Shown piece after piece: positions 32,346-36,496 of a stretch of 36,496 nt of DNA. The number at the start of each line of letters is the position of its first letter. The stretch's first letter is position 1. The stretch comes from Deltaproteobacteria bacterium (GTDB lineage: Bacteria; Desulfobacterota; Desulfuromonadia; Desulfuromonadales; Geopsychrobacteraceae): positions 1-36,496 of the forward strand of contig JAADGW010000230.1 of assembly GCA_013152145.1 (NCBI GenBank), written 5' to 3'. The translations under genes were made by a program, and so were the position numbers. Under the pieces are notes generated by a model that ran no database searches, was not told where the DNA came from, and was given only the letters and a program-made list of their open reading frames with translations.

Positions 32346-33074
32346 TCAGTGGGTCAGAATTTTGCTGATGAAATCAGCGGCACGGTCGGTTTTTGGATTG
32401 TCAAAAAAAGCACCCGGTTTGCCGGTTTCGATAATTTTTCCTTCATCCATAAAGAGAACCCGGTGCGCCACTTTTTTGGCAAACCCCATTTCGTGGGTTA
32501 CGACACACATGGTGATACCTTCAGAAGCCAGCCCAACCATAACGTCCAGAACCTCACCTATCATTTCAGGATCTAATGCAGAGGTTGGTTCATCAAAAAG
32601 CATAATTTCCGGGGACATGGCCAAATTGCGAGCAATAGCGACCCGCTGCTGTTGACCCCCGGAAAGCTGTATCGGGTAGGCAGCCGCTTTTTCAGACAAG
32701 CCAACCCTCTCCAGTTTTTCCCGAGCAATTTTTTCAGCGTCAGCTTTGGCAATCTTTTTCACGTGAATCGGAGCCAGCATTATGTTTTGCAATACGGTCA
32801 TATTCGGGTAAAGATGAAACTGTTGAAATACAAAACCAACTTCACCCCGAAGCTTGGTCAGGTTTGTCGATGGCTTATGTACAGACATCTCATTGACAAT
32901 AATTTCACCTTCCTGAATGGGCTCCAGCTTGTTGATACATCTGATCAGGGTTGATTTACCGGAACCACTGGGACCACAGATCACCAGAACTTCACCTTTA
33001 GGTATGAATAAATTGATTTCAGCCAATACATGGAGTTTTCCAAACCACTTGTTGACGCCTTTAAATTCAATCAT
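32346..33074 (-). CDS. Polar amino-acid ABC transporter ATP-binding protein (GlnQ-like)
   Basis: This 242-residue ATPase has Walker [11 protein letters not shown]-loop [12 protein letters not shown], signature [15 protein letters not shown], Walker [13 protein letters not shown] and the H-loop THEMGFA, which is typical of the GlnQ/HisP subgroup for polar amino acids. The ATG at 33074 is chosen because homologues begin [12 protein letters not shown]; an upstream extension to 33149 is unlike the family. It energises the two permeases encoded just upstream in the operon. By neighbourhood the substrate may be lysine or another basic amino acid. Confidence 0.92.
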   Translation of the reverse strand: MIEFKGVNKWFGKLHVLAEINLFIPKGEVLVICGPSGSGKSTLIRCINKLEPIQEGEIIVNEMSVHKPSTNLTKLRGEVGFVFQQFHLYPNMTVLQNIMLAPIHVKKIAKADAEKIAREKLERVGLSEKAAAYPIQLSGGQQQRVAIARNLAMSPEIMLFDEPTSALDPEMIGEVLDVMVGLASEGITMCVVTHEMGFAKKVAHRVLFMDEGKIIETGKPGAFFDNPKTDRAADFISKILTH

Positions 33075-33203
33075 TTTCCTTTTGACCCTTCTATAATTTC
33101 CACCGTAACTTTCGTGAATAGTCAGACCGGTTGCTGTTTGGAAGCTCAACTCTTTTCATCCGGAATTTTCGGATGGGCACCAGGCCAACATCTGATCTTC
33201 AGG

Positions 33204-33857
33204 CTATACCGTCATCCTGCGCTCCAGATAATTCGAAAGGAGAATCAGAGGATATGAGATGGAAAAATAAAGAACGCCCACGAGTGCAAACACCATCAAC
33301 CCCTCAGGAATTCTGACTACGGTAATCCATCCAACCCTCGTCAGTTCTGTGACCCCGATCACTGATACAACAGAAGTATCTTTTATCAGGAGTACATACT
33401 GTCCCACCAGCGGTGGGATGATCACCTTCATCGATTGAGGAATAATGACCAGGCGAAGCTGTTGAATTTTAGTCAATCCAGAGGAAGCAGAAGCTTCCCA
33501 TTGGCCTTTAGGGATAGAGTTGATGCCTCCTGCGACAATTTCACAGACAAAGGCCGACCCCATAATGGCCATTGCCAGCAGCGCGGCAGGAAAGGCTTCC
33601 AGTTGAATTCCCCATTCGGGAAAAACAAAAAAGACAATAAAAATCTGAACGACAAAAGGAGTTCCTCGGGCAAAGGCGACATACACACCAACGATACGCT
33701 TTAACCAGACATTGTTGCTTGCCCTGATCACTCCCAGTACAAACCCAATCAGGGTACAAATAATCAGGCTGATAAAGGCAATTTTGGTGGTCATCCATAA
33801 TCCCTTGAGGAAAAAGGGAAAAATTTCTACCAGGCGGCTAAGATAAAAAGCCATCAT
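33204..33857 (-). CDS. Polar amino-acid ABC transporter permease 1
   Basis: This 217-residue HisM/GlnP-family permease has about five membrane helices. ARGTPFVVQIFIVFF is the conserved early loop. The EAA motif is EASASSGLTKIQQLRLVIIPQSMKVIIPP, which docks with the ATPase, and KDTSVVSVIGVTELTR follows. Its start lies two bases after the permease 2 stop codon, and the ribosome site GGGAGG is inside the end of permease 2, so the two are coupled. It probably forms a heterodimer with permease 2. Confidence 0.92.
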   Translation of the reverse strand: MMAFYLSRLVEIFPFFLKGLWMTTKIAFISLIICTLIGFVLGVIRASNNVWLKRIVGVYVAFARGTPFVVQIFIVFFVFPEWGIQLEAFPAALLAMAIMGSAFVCEIVAGGINSIPKGQWEASASSGLTKIQQLRLVIIPQSMKVIIPPLVGQYVLLIKDTSVVSVIGVTELTRVGWITVVRIPEGLMVFALVGVLYFSISYPLILLSNYLERRMTV

Positions 33858-33858
33858 G

Positions 33859-34527
33859 CTAATAAGCCTCCCGGAAAATCAGTTTTTTCTGGGACCAGTC
33901 CGCCAAAGTCTTAAGGCCGAAATAAATGCACATATAAAAGAAGGCAACGGTCAGAAATGCTTCTGTCGGCATGAAGCGCTCGGACGTCAGGGTTTGACCA
34001 CTACGGGTTAATTCCGCAACTGATATCAATGAGAGCAGGGCCGTATCCTTAACCAGGACGATGGCTTGTCCCAGCAAGGGGGGAATCGTCACTCCAAAAG
34101 CTTGGGGAAGAATAATAAAGCGCATGCGCTGGACGTAATTTAATCCTGAGGAGAGACCCGCCTCAATCTGTCCCTGGTCTACTGATTTAATCCCGGCACG
34201 GATAATTTCCGCAATATACGCACCGGAATTGAGCATTAATGCAATAATCCCGGTTTGAATTTCGGGAACGCTGACACCAAGAGTCGGAAGACCAAAATAG
34301 AAAAAATAGATTTGAACCAGAAGTGGTGTTGACCGGATTATCTCAATATAGGTGATAACTGGATATCTGAGAATTTTAAAACGTGAAATTCGGCACGCAC
34401 AGGCGATTATCCCGGTGATAAGGGCAAGAACCAGGGCTATAATCGCAATAAAAACGGTATGCTTCAGTCCCTCCAGGAATAGGGGCATATATTCCAGAAT
34501 GACCCTGAAATTAAAATCAGTCAGCAT
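33859..34527 (-). CDS. Polar amino-acid ABC transporter permease 2
   Basis: This 222-residue HisM/GlnP-family permease carries IRSTPLLVQIYFFYFGLP, the EAA region EAGLSSGLNYVQRMRFIILPQAFGVTIPP and KDTALLSLISVAELTR. These match permease 1 motif by motif, although the proteins are clearly distinct. It follows the binding-protein gene after a 119-bp gap that holds a strong stem-loop, and is coupled to permease 1 downstream. Confidence 0.92.
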   Translation of the reverse strand: MLTDFNFRVILEYMPLFLEGLKHTVFIAIIALVLALITGIIACACRISRFKILRYPVITYIEIIRSTPLLVQIYFFYFGLPTLGVSVPEIQTGIIALMLNSGAYIAEIIRAGIKSVDQGQIEAGLSSGLNYVQRMRFIILPQAFGVTIPPLLGQAIVLVKDTALLSLISVAELTRSGQTLTSERFMPTEAFLTVAFFYMCIYFGLKTLADWSQKKLIFREAY

Positions 34528-34547
34528 GTTATTTTTCCACCGTCTGC

Positions 34548-34583
34548 CAGGTAGGTACAGAAGAAGTCTTCTGTACCTACCTG
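34548..34583 (-). other. Intercistronic stem-loop after the binding-protein gene
   Basis: Perfect 17-bp arms (34548-34564 and 34567-34583) leave only two bases between them. It lies 63 bp after the binding-protein stop and before permease 2. Stems at this place commonly protect the binding-protein mRNA or cause partial termination, so the periplasmic protein is made in excess. No T-tract follows, which favours the first role. Confidence 0.65.
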
Positions 34584-34646
34584 TTGATTGTCTTCTTTTA
34601 TCCTATGGTTTGCACGAGTGAAAATCCTTCAGAGGTACGGACCCGA

Positions 34647-35450
34647 TTAATGGTCTTTTTTCCAGTCTGTGCCTTGCATCCAGTAGGCGATATTCTTATC
34701 ATAAGTACCATTCGCTCTGATGGTTTTAAAATAGAGATTGATCCACTGCCATAAATTGACAGACTCCGGTCTTACCGCAAAGGCAAGAGGGTCTTTCCCT
34801 TGGCCCAGGCGTTTGTCGAGAAGACGGATAGAGTTAGGTGGGAAATCGGGGAGAACGGTAAGGACCGCCAGGTCATCATTAACTCCCGCATCGATGTGAC
34901 CGGCTTCGAGAGCCTGAACGACCATCCGACCACCACCTTTATAGGATTTTATCTTGGCATTGGGCAGATATTTCTTGGCAATGACTTCACCGGTAGAACC
35001 CAGAAGAACACCAACCGTCACACTCGGCTTGTTGACATCTGCAAGGGTTTGAAAACTGGCTTCCGTTTTGGTGAAGATACAGGGCTGCACATAAATCCAG
35101 GGATCGGTAAAGGTTACCTTTAACGCCCGCTTCAAAGTAGGAGTCATATCCGCCGCTAAAATATCGGCCTTACCCGACAGAAGTGCCGGAATCAAACCGT
35201 CCCAATCATAATCGAGAATCTTCAGTTTGACACCCATGGCATCTGCCATCCCCTTAGTGAAGTCAACCATTGATCCCGACGGGTCACCATGTTTGTCTAT
35301 AAAGGCATAAGGTGGGGCACCGGACTGAACAGCAACACGAAGTTCACCCCGACTCACGATCTCCTCCAGCGTGCTGGCAAAACTGCTGCCCACAAAAAAT
35401 ACCGTCATCAACAGGGCAAGAAGGATTGATACGAGCTTTTTCAGTTTCAT
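34647..35450 (-). CDS. Polar amino-acid ABC transporter substrate-binding protein
   Basis: This 267-residue periplasmic protein of the SBP_bac_3 family has a signal peptide (about residues 1-24, cleavage after SFA). The family start LEEIVSRGELRVAVQSGAPPYAFIDKHGDPSGSMVDF follows, with DILAADMTPTLKRALKVTFTDPW and VGVLLGSTGEV further on. The ATG at 35450 is chosen because AAGGAG lies six bases before it; another ATG six bases upstream touches the site, the same arrangement as in potD. The ligand is not evident. The adjacent saccharopine and lysine dehydrogenase-like genes suggest lysine or a related amino acid. Confidence 0.9.
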   Translation of the reverse strand: MKLKKLVSILLALLMTVFFVGSSFASTLEEIVSRGELRVAVQSGAPPYAFIDKHGDPSGSMVDFTKGMADAMGVKLKILDYDWDGLIPALLSGKADILAADMTPTLKRALKVTFTDPWIYVQPCIFTKTEASFQTLADVNKPSVTVGVLLGSTGEVIAKKYLPNAKIKSYKGGGRMVVQALEAGHIDAGVNDDLAVLTVLPDFPPNSIRLLDKRLGQGKDPLAFAVRPESVNLWQWINLYFKTIRANGTYDKNIAYWMQGTDWKKDH

Positions 35451-35471
35451 GTGCATCTCCTTTTTCAAGTG

Positions 35472-35489
35472 TTGCTTGTCGCCAAGCAA
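35472..35489. other. Small hairpin TTGCTTG-TCGC-CAAGCAA before the binding-protein gene
   Basis: Perfect 7-bp arms lie about 20-40 bp upstream of the binding-protein ATG. It could be an operator or a leader hairpin. The rest of the 374-bp gap up to 35824 holds only a weak stem near 35727-35743; no convincing -24/-12 promoter was seen there. Confidence 0.35.
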
Positions 35490-35824
35490 GTCTGCAGTAT
35501 GCCTATCCGAAAAATACCAGATGGGCGAGATGGGCCATCACCAGAATTGAATATCAAACCTGATCCTTTGAGCCGGAGGATGTGCTCTGCCGTAGTTAAT
35601 GGTGTCGATCAGGGGGGCAACTTGGTTATTTTTGCCGAGAGGATCGCCGATCTTCTTCAGCATCTAAGCAGTATAAGTGAAAGAGGCTCAAAAGATAAAA
35701 TATTGTTTTGTTTTATGGGGTAAAGCTACAGACTATAGCTGGAAATCAGATCGATTCGACCCGGTCAGAAATGGTTTTAGTCAGAGTGCAGAAATCCTGG
35801 AATATTCCTTGGTTTATCGAGTAG

Positions 35825-36496
35825 TCATAAATCAATTTCCTGCTCAATAAACATAATTCCCAAGTCCTCCAGTTCTTCTAGAACGCAGTTATATATTTCT
35901 GGAAATGTCGGAATTCGGACCCCGGATGGATTGATAACGCCGGTGGCGAGCAGTTTTACCGCAATGGCTAATGGTGTGCCCACCGTGTACGACATCGCGG
36001 TATGTTTTTTATCCACACCTTCATAACTCATGGAGGAGACAATGCGTTTTTTTTGTCCGGCCAACTCAAAATCAAACTGATGCTGCATGACTAGCAGGTC
36101 TCGATCCTGAGAACCCATCGTCCACTTTTGTTCCAGAATTTTCCGCATGATCAATGCCGGAGTCGCGGCCTTGAGGCCAATGATCTCATCTGAAAAAATA
36201 TCCAGCCAACGAAGTTTGTCCATTATCGCTGATCCACTTGAAATCCCAATAAATTCAGCTAGTTTTTCCTCAGTGGTCGTATTTTTCATACTGGGAAGGA
36301 AGCTCTCCAGAAACTGCCGATAGCTCAACAAATGAGAATTCTCCATAATGTAGGTATCATCGGTGCACCCCAACTGGACAAAGACGTTCCAGGCCTCGGA
36401 AAAACCGGGACGGCGCATTGTCCCCCGGATAATTGTGGCGAGATCTTTAAGCCCATATAGTTCTGAGTACTGCAGGGAATTCCGATTTGGATAAAC
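35825..36496 (-). CDS. Saccharopine dehydrogenase, C-terminal part (5' end outside window)
   Basis: The frame is open to the window edge, giving 223 visible residues. YPNRNSLQYSELYGL, IIRGTMRRPGFSEAW, LVMQHQFDFELAG and AMSYTVGTPLAIAVKLLATG match the C-terminal domain of glutamate-forming saccharopine dehydrogenase (yeast LYS9, C-terminal half of AASS). That enzyme converts saccharopine to aminoadipate semialdehyde plus glutamate in lysine breakdown, or the reverse in synthesis. The N-terminal Rossmann part is off the window, so completeness cannot be judged. An ATG at 36418 is internal. It precedes the amino-acid transporter genes on the same strand, with a 374-bp gap. Confidence 0.85.
   Translation of the reverse strand, partial: VYPNRNSLQYSELYGLKDLATIIRGTMRRPGFSEAWNVFVQLGCTDDTYIMENSHLLSYRQFLESFLPSMKNTTTEEKLAEFIGISSGSAIMDKLRWLDIFSDEIIGLKAATPALIMRKILEQKWTMGSQDRDLLVMQHQFDFELAGQKKRIVSSMSYEGVDKKHTAMSYTVGTPLAIAVKLLATGVINPSGVRIPTFPEIYNCVLEELEDLGIMFIEQEIDL

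Noticed and set aside
1-36496. CRISPR array, tRNA, rRNA or phage genes
   Set aside because: No regularly spaced repeats, cloverleaf-like sequences, rRNA motifs or phage structural genes were seen on either strand by reading.

Overview
The window (36.5 kb) looks like a catabolic region from an anaerobic Desulfobacterota-type bacterium, most likely a relative of Desulfuromonadales/Geobacterales. That placement is inference from gene content: two tungsten-type aldehyde:ferredoxin oxidoreductases (AOR), a large NAD-glutamate dehydrogenase, sigma-54-dependent PAS regulators, glutaryl-CoA dehydrogenase and a hemerythrin. No rRNA, tRNA, CRISPR array or complete insertion sequence was seen.

Layout. 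(1) 1-453: 3' part of a hemerythrin gene. (2) 457-4795, minus: a glutarate-type operon of aminotransferase, a small TIGR04076-like protein, glutaryl-CoA dehydrogenase and a class III CoA-transferase. (3) 5157-6905, plus: sigma-54 activator 1. It is followed by two identical 14-bp dyads, a textbook -24/-12 promoter, a 71-bp IS66-like miniature element and an aldehyde dehydrogenase (7353-8849). (4) 16482 down to 8934, minus: agmatinase, NAD-glutamate dehydrogenase, MoaD-like carrier, AOR-1, ribbon-helix-helix protein and GAPDH, probably from a -24/-12 promoter at 16724-16739. (5) 17008-18768, minus: activator 2, a full-length paralogue of activator 1. (6) 27864 down to 19166, minus: putrescine aminotransferase, terminator/attenuator, AOR-2, four-cluster ferredoxin subunit, TorF-like porin and PotABCD. 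(7) 27865-29450: a gene-poor stretch with a ThiF/MoeB remnant and a small hypothetical ORF. (8) 29451-30794, plus: a GABA-type aminotransferase, then a truncated second hemerythrin copy. (9) 36496 down to 31130, minus: saccharopine dehydrogenase (cut by the window edge), a polar amino-acid ABC transporter and a lysine-dehydrogenase-like protein.

How the genes may work together (inference). Agmatinase and PotABCD supply putrescine, and PatA makes 4-aminobutanal. AOR-2 with its ferredoxin subunit could oxidise this to GABA while reducing ferredoxin. A GabT then gives succinate semialdehyde, which the aldehyde dehydrogenase or AOR-1 could oxidise. The parallel C5 branch (cadaverine, 5-aminovalerate or lysine) would run through an aminotransferase, CoA-transferase and glutaryl-CoA dehydrogenase to crotonyl-CoA. 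Every transamination makes glutamate, and NAD-glutamate dehydrogenase would recycle it to 2-oxoglutarate with release of ammonia and NADH. The saccharopine/lysine dehydrogenase cluster adds a lysine branch that could also reach glutaryl-CoA.

The most interesting points are the apparent ferredoxin-linked polyamine pathway under two paralogous sigma-54 regulators, an in-frame duplication of the potA start region, and a 153-bp hemerythrin direct repeat that brackets nearly 31 kb.
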